From Samsonia erythrinae (GTDB taxonomy: Bacteria; Pseudomonadota; Gammaproteobacteria; Enterobacterales; Enterobacteriaceae): 64,000 nt of DNA. The notes under the pieces were generated by a model. It was not told where the DNA came from and made no database searches. It saw only the letters and a program-made list of their open reading frames with translations. The position numbers were made by a program, and so were the translations under genes. Below, in pieces: positions 55,985 through 64,000 of this stretch. Numbering within the stretch: position 1 is the first letter of the stretch; each line of letters opens with the position of its first letter. The DNA lies in NCBI RefSeq assembly GCF_004342665.1, contig NZ_SMBY01000002.1:372001-436000 (forward strand). Reading direction: 5' to 3'.

Positions 55985-58900
55985 TTATTCCTGCGAGGTT
56001 TTTTCCGCCTTGCCTGCCATCATGCTCAGGAAGTCAAACCGGCGACGCAGATCCTGTTCTGCCTCTTCATAGAGCAGTGCGGTTTCTTCCGGCAGCATAC
56101 TATTGAGGCGGCGGAAACGTTGCTCCTTCAGCAGCGTTTCGCTCAGGCTGCTTGAGGGCGGACGGGAGTCGGTCACCAGTGCCGGCTTGCCTTCTTCGGT
56201 GCGACGTGGGTCGAAGCGGTAGAGCGGCCAGAAGCCGGTCGCCGTTAATTGACGCATTTGCTCGTGACTGAACGCCAGATCGTAGCCGTGCTCTTCACAC
56301 GGGCTGTACGCGATAATCAGCGACGGCCCCGGCCAGGCTTCAGCTTCCTGAATCGCTTTCACCGTCTGGTTCAACTGTGCGCCCAGCGAGATCTGTGCCA
56401 CGTAGACATGGCCGTACATCATGACATTGATGCCAAGATCTTTACGCGCTTTGCGTTTGCCTTTCTCGCCAAACTTGGTGACGGCGCCCAGCGGCGTCGC
56501 TTTGGACTGCTGGCCGCCGGTGTTGGAGTAACACTGGGTATCCAGCACCAGCACGTTGACGTTTTCGCTCAGGCTCATGACGTGATCCAGACCGCCGTAG
56601 CCGATATCGTAAGCCCAGCCGTCACCGCCGATGAGCCAGATAGACTTATCGACAAAGTGGTCGGCTTCGTTTGCCAGCACGCTGGCGTCGGCATCATTGA
56701 TAGCTGCCAGCAATTCACGCAGCTGTGCAATCTGCTGACGGCGTAGATCGGGGGCGATAGACGACTCCTGCAACGCGCTGACCAGATCCGGCGGCAGCTG
56801 CGGCGCCAGTTTGTTGAGCAGACGTATTGCGCGCTGGCGGTGCTGATCGACGCTCAGACGGAAGCCCAGACCGAACTCGGCGTTATCCTCAAACAGCGAG
56901 TTAGCCCAGGCCGGGCCGCGACCGTTGGCGTCCGTCGTCCACGGCGTGGTGGGCAGGTTACCGCCATAAATAGACGAACAGCCCGTCGCATTGGCGACCA
57001 GCAGACGATCGCCATAGAGCTGCGTCAGCAGCTTGATGTACGGCGTTTCGCCACAGCCGGAACACGCGCCGGAGTACTCGAACAGCGGCGAAATCAGCTG
57101 TGATGTACGGATATCAATGCGTTCCAACGTGGATTTGTCGATTTCCGGCAGTTGCAGGAAGAAGTCGAAGTTCGCTTTCTCCACCGCCAGATTATCCAGA
57201 CGGGATTCCATATTAATGGCTTTGATTTCCGGGTTCTGACGGTCTTTGGCCGGGCAGACTTCCACGCACAGGTTACAGCCGGTACAGTCTTCCGGAGCGA
57301 CCTGCAACACGTATTTCTGGCCGCGCATGTCGCGCGCTTTCACATCCAGCGATTGCAGTGACGTTGGCGCATTTTCCATCGCATCGGGCTGGACGACTTT
57401 GGCGCGGATCGCCGAGTGCGGACAGGCGGCGACACAGTGGTTACACTGGGTGCAAAGCTGCGGCTGCCACAGCGGGATCTCTTCCGCGATATTGCGTTTT
57501 TCCCATTTGGTGGTGCCGCTCGGCCAAGTGCCGTCGGGCGGCAGAGCGGAGACGGGCAGCGTATCGCCCAGTCCCGCCAGCATGGCGGCGGTGACGGTTT
57601 TGACGAAATCAGGGGCTGAATCGGACACGACCGGCGGGCGCTGTGGGCTGTCCGGGTTGACGGCCTGCCGTGGAACTTCGGCCAACGCTTCCAGCGTGGC
57701 GCTCAGCGCCTGCCAGTTACGCTCAACCAACTCCTGACCTTTACTACCATAGCTTTTGGCGATCGCGTTGCGCAGTTTTTCCACCGCCACATCGGCTGGC
57801 AGAATTTGTGACAGATGGAAGAATGCCATCTGCATCACGGTATTAATGCGTGCGCCCAACTGACATTCGCGGGCAATCTTCGCGGCGTTGATGCAATAAA
57901 CGCGCGCATTGCGTTGATTCAGCCCTGCCTGTACTTCCTGAGGCAAACGATGCCAAAGATCGTCGCTGCTATATGGTGAGTTGATGAGGAAGACGCCGCC
58001 GGGCTTCAGGCGTTCGACCATGCTGTATTTGTCGATAAACTGCCACTGATGGCAGGCGACAAAATCCGCCTGATCGATCAGGTAAGCCGAATTGATCGGA
58101 TGCGGGCCAACGCGCATGTGGGATACGGTCAGGCTGCCTGCTTTTTTGGAGTCATAGACAAAGTAGCCTTGCACGAACATCGGGGTGCTTTCGCCGACGA
58201 TCTTGATTGCGTTCTTGGTCGCGGAAACGGTGCCGTCACTGCCTAATCCGTAGAATAGGGCTTCGAGCGAGGCGCCGGTCGGCAAATGCTGAGCCGGCAA
58301 GGGCAGAGACAGATGGGTGACGTCATCATAAATTCCCACGGTGAAACGTGGTCTTGGGTTGGTAAGCGCCAACTCATTAAAAATGGCCTGCGCGCACTGC
58401 GGGGTAAATTCTTTAGAAGATAGCCCATAACGCCCGCCGATGACGCGTGGCATAAGTGAACGCTCACCCGCGGAGAAGGCCTCGGCCAGCGCGGTCATGA
58501 CATCAAGATACAGCGGTTCTGCCAGTGCACCCGGCTCTTTGGTGCGATCCAGCACGGCGATGCTCTTCGCCGTTTGCGGGATCACCGCCAACAGATGCTT
58601 GGCGGAGAATGGACGATACAGGCGGATTTTGACCACGCCGACCTTCTCGCCGCGCGTCAGCAGCGTATCAACGACTTCTTCGCAGGTACCGACGCCGGAA
58701 CCCATCAGCACGATGATGTTGGTTGCTTCCGGATGACCATAATATTCAAATGGCTGGTACTGACGCCCGGTGGCGGCGGCAAAATCGGCCATTGCCTGCT
58801 CAACGTGCTGGCAGGCCGCGTCATACCAGCGGTTAGTGGCTTCCCGCGCCTGGAAGAAGGTATCCGGGTTAGAGGCGGTGCCGCGAATAACCGGATGCTC

Positions 58901-59518
58901 CGGTGTGAGCGCTCGCTTACGGTGTGCATCAATCGCTTGCTGCGGCAGAAGCTGACGGATTGTTTTATCGTCGAGCGGTTCAATCTTATTGATTTCGTGT
59001 GACGTGCGGAAGCCATCAAAAAAGTGGATAAATGGCAGTCGGCTGTTCAGGCTGGCGATTTGTGCAATCAGCGCGAAGTCCTGGGCTTCCTGCACATTGC
59101 TGGCACACAGCATCGCGCAGCCTGTCTGGCGTACCGCCATGACATCGGAATGATCGCAGAAGATGGAAAGCGCATGGGTAGCAACCGTTCGGGCCGCCAC
59201 GTGCAGTACGAATGGCGTTAGCTCACCGGCCAGCTTATACAGCGTGGGGATCATTAACAGCAGACCCTGCGATGAGGTAAAAGTGGTGGCTAACGTCCCC
59301 GTCTGCAACGCACCGTGGACGGTAGCAATCGCGCCGCCTTCCGATTGCATTTCAACAACGCGAGGCGTATCTCCCCATATATTCAGCCTGCCCTCGCTCG
59401 ACCAGGCCGCAGCCTGTTCAGCCATGGTGGAACTGGGGGTAATAGGGTAGATGGCGATGACTTCATTGGTACGCCAGGCCACGGAGGCGACTGCGTTATT
59501 ACCGTCGGTGGTGATCAT
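55985..59518 (-). CDS. nifJ: Pyruvate:flavodoxin/ferredoxin oxidoreductase (NifJ/YdbK)
   Basis: 1177 residues, near E. coli YdbK (1174). Domains in order: pyruvate-binding start (YPITPSSTMAEQAAAWS), a two-cluster ferredoxin domain (CTQCNHCVAACPHSA and CTGCNLCVEVCPAK), the CSGCGETPYIK Cys of the third cluster, and the TPP domain with GGDGWAYDIGYGGLDHV. It oxidises pyruvate to acetyl-CoA and CO2 and reduces flavodoxin or ferredoxin in the cytosol. In nif organisms it feeds nitrogenase; here no nif gene is nearby, so a redox or oxidative-stress role, with FldB as a possible partner, is likely. Confidence 0.96.
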   Translation of the reverse strand: MITTDGNNAVASVAWRTNEVIAIYPITPSSTMAEQAAAWSSEGRLNIWGDTPRVVEMQSEGGAIATVHGALQTGTLATTFTSSQGLLLMIPTLYKLAGELTPFVLHVAARTVATHALSIFCDHSDVMAVRQTGCAMLCASNVQEAQDFALIAQIASLNSRLPFIHFFDGFRTSHEINKIEPLDDKTIRQLLPQQAIDAHRKRALTPEHPVIRGTASNPDTFFQAREATNRWYDAACQHVEQAMADFAAATGRQYQPFEYYGHPEATNIIVLMGSGVGTCEEVVDTLLTRGEKVGVVKIRLYRPFSAKHLLAVIPQTAKSIAVLDRTKEPGALAEPLYLDVMTALAEAFSAGERSLMPRVIGGRYGLSSKEFTPQCAQAIFNELALTNPRPRFTVGIYDDVTHLSLPLPAQHLPTGASLEALFYGLGSDGTVSATKNAIKIVGESTPMFVQGYFVYDSKKAGSLTVSHMRVGPHPINSAYLIDQADFVACHQWQFIDKYSMVERLKPGGVFLINSPYSSDDLWHRLPQEVQAGLNQRNARVYCINAAKIARECQLGARINTVMQMAFFHLSQILPADVAVEKLRNAIAKSYGSKGQELVERNWQALSATLEALAEVPRQAVNPDSPQRPPVVSDSAPDFVKTVTAAMLAGLGDTLPVSALPPDGTWPSGTTKWEKRNIAEEIPLWQPQLCTQCNHCVAACPHSAIRAKVVQPDAMENAPTSLQSLDVKARDMRGQKYVLQVAPEDCTGCNLCVEVCPAKDRQNPEIKAINMESRLDNLAVEKANFDFFLQLPEIDKSTLERIDIRTSQLISPLFEYSGACSGCGETPYIKLLTQLYGDRLLVANATGCSSIYGGNLPTTPWTTDANGRGPAWANSLFEDNAEFGLGFRLSVDQHRQRAIRLLNKLAPQLPPDLVSALQESSIAPDLRRQQIAQLRELLAAINDADASVLANEADHFVDKSIWLIGGDGWAYDIGYGGLDHVMSLSENVNVLVLDTQCYSNTGGQQSKATPLGAVTKFGEKGKRKARKDLGINVMMYGHVYVAQISLGAQLNQTVKAIQEAEAWPGPSLIIAYSPCEEHGYDLAFSHEQMRQLTATGFWPLYRFDPRRTEEGKPALVTDSRPPSSSLSETLLKEQRFRRLNSMLPEETALLYEEAEQDLRRRFDFLSMMAGKAEKTSQE

Positions 59519-59903
59519 GACTTATAGCCTTATTGCTCACAAAGCCCTTAATTTACATGGCCTTTTCAGGCAATGAAAACGATTGGGCATAAACAAAAAT
59601 GCGATTTTTATTGGCGAATTATCGCACTTCAGGAAAAAAAGAAGAGGGACGATGTCAGCAGAGTTGTATCAATATATGTTTATCTCCGCCAGACTTCCGT
59701 CTCCCTTTGCGTATGTTGCTTTCGTCATCAGGGAGAGCCAGCGTTTCCTAAAATAGGAACGTCATTATATATCGCTGAAACCTCCAGCATCTTTGAGTAC
59801 CTACAAGAGGGTACCGCCACAGGATTTTATTTGTTCATTGCAATGATGACAGTTAGCGTGCTTATACTGACATCTTCACTGTCATGTACGAAGGAACCGA
59901 GCG
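59519..59903. other. Upstream region of nifJ and of the next gene
   Basis: 385 bases between divergent genes. A frame at 59573-59914 has no support. A TATACT near 59872 with a weak -35 may be the promoter of the gene at 59904. No FNR or CRP site was recognised. Confidence 0.45.
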
Positions 59904-60227
59904 ATGGGAAATGATGAAATAAAAAACAAACTGGTTTCCATTCTGGCTTCACAGCAGGCGCAGGGAAGAACGCCGGAACAGGCGGTCGAAAACATCCTTC
60001 AGGCATTAGGGGGGCGGGCTGGTGATGTGTCCCGTATTTCAGTTTTGACGTCCACATTAATTGCCGATGTACTCTATACCGTCTATCAGGAGACGATAAC
60101 CTACCGGCAGATTGCGCTGCTCTTACGCAAGCTGGGTTACGCTGACCGCGATATTGCCGTTGCATTACATGCCTCATACCCTCAATTGACAACACAGGAC
60201 GTCGACGAGCTTTTTATCGCCCCCTGA
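59904..60227 (+). CDS. Unknown 107-residue protein
   Basis: 107 residues, predicted helical (IKNKLVSILASQQAQGRTPE, YRQIALLLRKLGYADRDIAV), with a helix-turn-helix-like end: TYRQIALLLRKLGYADRDIA could be a DNA-binding unit. Family not recognised. GGAACCGAGCG precedes ATG 59904. It is in the same orientation as, but 615 bases away from, yeaR; that gap (60228-60842) has no supported gene. Confidence 0.65.
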   Translation: MGNDEIKNKLVSILASQQAQGRTPEQAVENILQALGGRAGDVSRISVLTSTLIADVLYTVYQETITYRQIALLLRKLGYADRDIAVALHASYPQLTTQDVDELFIAP

Positions 60228-60771
60228 GATTTACCCGATGCATGGTCGCGCCGTGCCCCCCTTCTTTGCTCATCCCGATTTCTTAGCGCGCGGGGGATAG
60301 AGCTGTTGCTGTTCCCGGCTAAATGACTTTATCTGCTGGAAGAGAGAAGAGTAGAAGCGTGACGGCCCAGGCAAATATCGCTCCAGATGATGCTGAAATT
60401 CATCGCCTGTCAGGAGTGCGTTACCCCAATGACCGTAATATGAGGTTATCGATAATAACGACATGTTTATCAGTGCTATTAAAGAAATCGGAGTATTTTT
60501 ATTTCTTTTGTAATAACTCAAATTGAGTAATGTCGATTTTTCTTTGGCAGATGAAGAGGTCTGTGGTTAATTTATCGCTTAAATAATTGCATCGTAGATA
60601 ACCCCAAATGATTATCTTTTGGTGGCGTTTCTGCTCGGTTTTCTCATCTGTTATGCTAAGGATAGATAAGTAAAAAGATTCTCAATTTACCTCTTATATA
60701 ATTGTCAGAAACGTGCCACTGTAATATGAAAATATTTTTGGCGAAAAGAATTCACAAGCCTTGAAAGGGGT

Positions 60772-60789
60772 ATATGATATACATCATAT
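60772..60789. promoter_or_regulatory. Inverted repeat before yeaR, possible NsrR-type site
   Basis: ATATGAT-ATAC-ATCATAT, a perfect 7-4-7 repeat, lies 54 bases before yeaR. It loosely resembles NsrR targets. An AGGGGTA at 60766-60772 matches one NarL heptamer (TACCCCT on the other strand). E. coli yeaR-yoaG is controlled by NarL and NsrR. Confidence 0.5.
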
Positions 60790-60842
60790 GTTTTTGTTCT
60801 CTTTCACCATTGTTGGTGGATTGGGTAAAAGGAGGTTGAAAC

Positions 60843-61175
60843 ATGCAACGAATTGTTATTCCCACTCACTATGTTCACACACGTACCACGCCATTGTGGA
60901 CGAAGGACACGGCGCCGGCGTCTATCTGGCAGCGACACCTGGATGCAGGCACGCGGCAAGGTATTTATCCACGTTTATGCGTGATGCAGGGGACTATCCG
61001 TTATTATGGCTACGCCGATGAAACAAGTCCTGAACCCGTTGAAACGCTGACGATTAACGCGGGTCAATTTGGTGTATTTCCGCCGGAAAAATGGCACAGA
61101 ATTGAAGCATTATCTGATGATACGGTATTCAACGTGGACTTTTATGTCGATCCAAAAATTCTGATAGAAGGCTGA
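60843..61175 (+). CDS. yeaR: YeaR, DUF1971 cupin-like protein
   Basis: 110 residues, matching E. coli YeaR (HTRSTPFWNKQTAP, RPGVYPRLSVMHG and FPPEKWHNIEA align with HTRTTPLWTKDTAP, RQGIYPRLCVMQG and FPPEKWHRIEA). DUF1971/TehB-like cupin fold. The family is linked to nitrate/nitrite and nitric oxide response and tellurite resistance, but its activity is not established. A strong AAAGGAGGTTGAA ribosome site supports ATG 60843. It forms an operon with yoaG (7-base gap). Confidence 0.9.
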   Translation: MQRIVIPTHYVHTRTTPLWTKDTAPASIWQRHLDAGTRQGIYPRLCVMQGTIRYYGYADETSPEPVETLTINAGQFGVFPPEKWHRIEALSDDTVFNVDFYVDPKILIEG

Positions 61176-61182
61176 GATAGAG

Positions 61183-61524
61183 ATGACAACCGAAAATGAA
61201 AATAAAGGATACTCACTTGCTGTTTTGAATTGCAGTAATAAAGAAATGAAGGAAAGCATTTATCTTAAACCTATGTCCTTATATGTACCAGACATTGCTG
61301 CACGCGCGGTGACAGAACTGAGCGATGGCTTGCAAGGCACAAATGATGATAAAGGTTTTTTGCTGACAGTAACGAACAAAAATAATGGCGTATCGGTTGA
61401 TAAACATTTTCCCACCTTCGCTGAATTAACCGATCCGACAATTGCTGCCGATGCGGTCAAAGAATTGATTAATATCGTGCGCGGTTACGATTCGGATGAA
61501 GAAACGAATGTTTGCGGCTGGTAA
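61183..61524 (+). CDS. yoaG: YoaG-like protein with duplicated domain
   Basis: 113 residues, whereas E. coli YoaG has 60. The C-terminal half (LTVTNKNNGVSVDKHF... KELINIVRGYDSDEETNVCGW) matches the full YoaG, including the final CGW. The N-terminal half (YSLAVLNCSNKEMKESIYLK, then VPDIAARAVTELSDGLQGTN) repeats the same pattern: a strand, a short turn, then a helix with AARAV/AADAV. It therefore looks like a tandem duplication. YoaG is known as a small dimer, so this may be a single-chain version. Same operon as yeaR. Confidence 0.85.
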   Translation: MTTENENKGYSLAVLNCSNKEMKESIYLKPMSLYVPDIAARAVTELSDGLQGTNDDKGFLLTVTNKNNGVSVDKHFPTFAELTDPTIAADAVKELINIVRGYDSDEETNVCGW

Positions 61525-61682
61525 CGGCTTCGAGGTCTGATTTCTCACATTATGGTATTTTTATGTGCGAATTCAGACTTTATTGGTATACCTAAACGTA
61601 TACCAATGCAGAAAACCCTATGATGGACTGACCCTATGCCGGTAGACGATCCTGCCGTATATTTTGAGCATAGGAGGACGTT

Positions 61683-61967
61683 ATGGGCAGACCACGATTT
61701 ACACCTGAATTTAAGGAAGAAGCTGTCCGTCAAATCACGGAACGCGGTTATTCCGTTGCCGAAGTATCTGACCGTCTGGGCGTTTCTGCACACAGCCTCT
61801 ACAAGTGGCTACGGGCTATCAAACCTGATAACAGCGAGCATCATGCCCGGGATTTACTGGAAGCCAAAAGCGAGATCCTGAAACTACGGGCGCAGCTAAA
61901 ACGTACCGAAGAAGAACGGGATATCCTGAAAAAGGCCGCGCGGTACTTTGCAAGGGAGCCCGACTGA
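61683..61967 (+). CDS. IS3 OrfA
   Basis: 94 residues: helix-turn-helix start (MGRPRFTPEFKEEAVRQITE, VAEVSDRLGVSAHSLYKWLR), then a leucine zipper (LLEAKSEILKLRAQLKRTEE). It binds the ends and forms the OrfAB transposase by frameshifting near the GAAAAAGG close to its end. Intact. Confidence 0.9.
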   Translation: MGRPRFTPEFKEEAVRQITERGYSVAEVSDRLGVSAHSLYKWLRAIKPDNSEHHARDLLEAKSEILKLRAQLKRTEEERDILKKAARYFAREPD

Positions 61968-62005
61968 AGTACCGCTTTATCAATGAGCACCGCAATATAT
62001 GGGGT

Positions 62006-62818
62006 GTGATGACGATGTGTCGTGTACTGAATGTCGCCCGGGCCGGGTTCTATGCGTGGCTGCATAACCCTGTCTCGGCGCGTGATAAAGATAATGAGCG
62101 CCTGCTGATGCTTATCCGTGACTCATACTCACTGAGCGGAGGCGTTTACGGTTACCGGCGGGTTCATGGCGACCTGAACGAAATCGGGGAAACCTGCGGT
62201 AAAAACCGAGTGAGCCGCATCATGCAACTGAACCGGATTAAAGCTGTGCGCGGCTATAAAGCGCCACGCCGTATCGCTGGCAGACCCTCAGTAGTCGCGC
62301 CTAATCGCGTGCAGCTGCAGTTTACTGTTGTCCGGGCCAATCAGGTCTGGGTCACCGACATCACTTATATCCGCACCTGGCAGGGCTGGTTGTATCTGGC
62401 GGTAGTTATCGACCTCTTCGCCCGTAACGTAGTGGGCTGGTCGATGAAGCCGACTCTCTCTCGCGAACTGGCGCTGGATGCGCTGATGATGGCTGTCTGG
62501 CGACGTAAACCCGACGACGAGGTCATCGTACATAGCGATCAGGGCAGCCAGTACGGCAGTGATGACTGGCAGCGCTTCTGCCGGGCCAATAACCTGGCCC
62601 CGAGCATGAGCCGACGTGGCAACTGCTGGGATAATGCGGTGGCCGAATCGTTCTTCAGTTCGCTGAAAAAAGAACGCATCAGGAAGAGAATATACAAAAC
62701 CCGGGATCTGGCCCGAGCGGATATATTCGATTACATTGAAGTGTTTTACAACCGGGCCCGGCGCCACAGTCATCTCGGCGGCGTCAGCCCGGAGGCCTTT
62801 GAACAGGCCTCGTCGTGA
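62006..62818 (+). CDS. IS3 OrfB, DDE transposase
   Basis: 270 residues from ATG 62006; the same frame is open back to CTG 61964, giving KYRFINEHRNIWGV, the usual OrfB beginning reached by -1 frameshift. The triad is VTDITYIRT (Asp), VHSDQGSQYGS (Asp) and WDNAVAESFFSSLKKE (Glu). Intact. It ends just before the right repeat. Confidence 0.9.
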   Translation: MMTMCRVLNVARAGFYAWLHNPVSARDKDNERLLMLIRDSYSLSGGVYGYRRVHGDLNEIGETCGKNRVSRIMQLNRIKAVRGYKAPRRIAGRPSVVAPNRVQLQFTVVRANQVWVTDITYIRTWQGWLYLAVVIDLFARNVVGWSMKPTLSRELALDALMMAVWRRKPDDEVIVHSDQGSQYGSDDWQRFCRANNLAPSMSRRGNCWDNAVAESFFSSLKKERIRKRIYKTRDLARADIFDYIEVFYNRARRHSHLGGVSPEAFEQASS

Positions 62819-62872
62819 GGACAGGTTTTGTCTACTGTCGTGGGGGGCAGTCCATTCAGCCTCGACTCCTGT

Positions 62873-63202
62873 TCAGTCAACCAGGTCCTGTAATTCACTG
62901 ACAGTGATGTGACTTGAGAGTCCGCTGAGCTGACCGAACAACGGGTCCCACTCCTGGATATCCAGATGTTCAATGAGCGCTTCACGTGCAAAAGGATCTG
63001 CATTTATCATTGAATGTACTTCATCCAGCGTTTCTGCCCTGAAAACAAGAAAGCCAGCCCGTAGCGGAGTGTTCTTCAGTGGTCCGGAAGCGACCAGTTT
63101 CCCCTCCCTGATAAGCTCCTTCAGATAAAGAACATGCTCACGAACAAAGGTATTCCATTCAGTGCCTTCCGGATGCTCCATTCTTACGATATAGATGCTC
63201 AT
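62873..63202 (-). CDS. YciI-like protein
   Basis: 109 residues from ATG 63202 with AAGAGG upstream; an ATG 13 codons earlier is not supported. The YciI fold is suggested by REHVLYLKELIREGKLVASG, GPLKNTPLRAGFLVFRAETL and SMINADPFA. This family resembles dehydratase or muconolactone isomerase-like small enzymes. It is divergent from a LysR gene across 102 bases, which probably controls it. It starts 19 bases after the IS end. Confidence 0.8.
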   Translation of the reverse strand: MSIYIVRMEHPEGTEWNTFVREHVLYLKELIREGKLVASGPLKNTPLRAGFLVFRAETLDEVHSMINADPFAREALIEHLDIQEWDPLFGQLSGLSSHITVSELQDLVD

Positions 63203-63304
63203 AATTGCCTCTTGCCTGTAGATTATGTACAAAATAAGCATAATGATTACCCGTAGTTTTTAAAATGAACCAATACTGCTTTCTGAAACAATCAGGGGTT
63301 GTTA

Positions 63305-64000
63305 ATGCTGGATAAACTGACTGGTATGCGCACCTTTGTAGCTGCTGTACAGACAGGATCTTTTATCGCCGCAGCAGGCAGACTCAGCATGTCGCCGCAA
63401 ATGGTGGCGCGCCATATCGCGACGCTGGAGAAGCAGCTGAAAACCCGGCTACTGAACAGAACGACACGCAGGCAGAGCCTCACTCCTGCAGGCAGTCTGT
63501 ACTACAGACGGTGCGAGGCTATTCTGAAGGCCATTGATACTGCGGAGAGGGAAGCCAGTGGAACGGCCGAAATACCTTCCGGTACGCTGCGACTGAATGC
63601 ACCGGTAACATTCGGACGCTATGCCCTGGTGGATTTTTTAAGCCAGTTTCTCCGCCGTTATCCGCAAATGAGTATTGAGCTCACGCTGTCTGATGAAATT
63701 ATCAATCCGGCCACTGAGGGTTTCGATATGGTCATCCGGATAGGTGAACCTGATAAAAATCTCAGGTTTGCAGCGAAACCGTTGCCCGCTTACCGGCTTA
63801 TTGCATGTGCAGCCCCTCAGTATCTGGCAGAACATGGCTGGCCGGAGCATCCTTCAGACCTAAAACATCACGCGTGTCTTGGTTTTTCTCCGTGGCCAGC
63901 GGGACTAACCCATCAGTGGCCTTTCGTCGGCGCAGAGAGCCTCACAGAGGTGTCGGTAAATTCCCGGCTGGCAATCAATGACTGGGGGGCAATACTCGAA
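63305..64000 (+). CDS. LysR-family regulator (runs off window)
   Basis: 232 codons are in the window, with no stop. The N-terminal winged helix (MRTFVAAVQTGSFIAAAGRL, MSPQMVARHIATLEKQLKTR, LLNRTTRRQSLTPAG) and the start of the LysR effector domain are clear. It is the usual length to this point for a CrgA/YafC-type regulator (about 300 residues). Divergent from the YciI-like gene, which it likely regulates. Confidence 0.9.
   Translation, partial: MLDKLTGMRTFVAAVQTGSFIAAAGRLSMSPQMVARHIATLEKQLKTRLLNRTTRRQSLTPAGSLYYRRCEAILKAIDTAEREASGTAEIPSGTLRLNAPVTFGRYALVDFLSQFLRRYPQMSIELTLSDEIINPATEGFDMVIRIGEPDKNLRFAAKPLPAYRLIACAAPQYLAEHGWPEHPSDLKHHACLGFSPWPAGLTHQWPFVGAESLTEVSVNSRLAINDWGAILE

Larger units (their letters stand above)
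61624..62854 (+). mobile_element. Intact IS3-family insertion sequence
   Basis: 1231 bases bounded by imperfect inverted repeats beginning TGGACTGACCC (left) and TGGACTGCCCC (right, inverted). They share a GTAGAC block further in. It carries orfA and orfB with an uninterrupted DDE triad, so it may be active. The 3-4 bases outside each end (ATGA left, TTCA right) do not match, so no target duplication is seen. Confidence 0.88.

Noticed and set aside
59573-59914. 113-codon frame upstream of the 107-residue gene
   Set aside because: Its end overlaps that gene in another frame and it has no recognisable protein features.
60270-60521. 83-codon minus-strand frame before yeaR
   Set aside because: No ribosome site, no family features; AT-rich intergenic sequence.

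Overview
The window is a stretch of enterobacterial chromosome interrupted by an integrated satellite element. Order and product similarity (trhA-ygfZ-sdhE-cptA, xerD-dsbC-recJ-prfB-lysS, ghxP-yjcE with actP-yjcH-acs, yeaR-yoaG) place it in the Enterobacterales. An oligogalacturonide-type transporter with a near-consensus KdgR box, and a fructuronate reductase close by, point to a pectin-degrading member of the Pectobacteriaceae (Pectobacterium, Dickeya, Brenneria or a relative). The genus is an inference and cannot be settled here.

Layout. 1-15.4 kb is core chromosome: membrane and iron-sulfur housekeeping genes, a second methionine-type ABC importer, an MHS transporter, recombination and redox genes, RF2 with its programmed frameshift, and lysyl-tRNA synthetase. 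tRNA-Gly(CCC) at 15413-15486 is the integration site. 15464-27654 is a P4-like phage satellite: P4-type integrase, AlpA, Icd-like and small early genes, a primase-helicase, an origin-like block of GTTACA repeats, a P2/P4-like cos sequence and two Ogr/Delta zinc-finger genes. Its cargo is an AT-rich convergent gene pair: a Beta/sce7725-like protein and an sce7726-like PD-(D/E)XK nuclease. 27655-30940 is a second module, bounded by another copy of the tRNA 3' end. It holds a deleted IS3 element, an autoregulated ribbon-helix-helix gene, an orphan Hcp, and a polymorphic toxin with its immunity gene.

31.5-36.6 kb returns to chromosome: lpxP, then an allantoin module (NCS1 permease divergent from hpxS-hpxA-hpxB). 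At 36.6-36.9 kb lie two tiny tandem ORFs under a promoter with two CRP sites; the downstream one resembles AzuC of E. coli. 37.3-44.7 kb carries purine permease, cation antiporter and acetate uptake and activation genes. 44.7-49 kb is gene-poor with a PAS-fold protein and two membrane proteins. 49-59.5 kb carries the pectin-catabolism genes, L,D-transpeptidase, a nitrilase-family amidase, cytochrome b561 and pyruvate:flavodoxin oxidoreductase. 59.9-64 kb has a small unknown gene, yeaR with a tandem-domain yoaG, an intact IS3-family element without a visible target duplication, and a divergent YciI-like/LysR pair cut by the window edge.

The parts most worth following up are the Beta/sce7726 pair on the satellite, the azuC-like locus with its unnamed 23-residue companion, and the Hcp-toxin-immunity cassette between two att-like repeats. 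All functions are read from sequence by eye; no database search was run.
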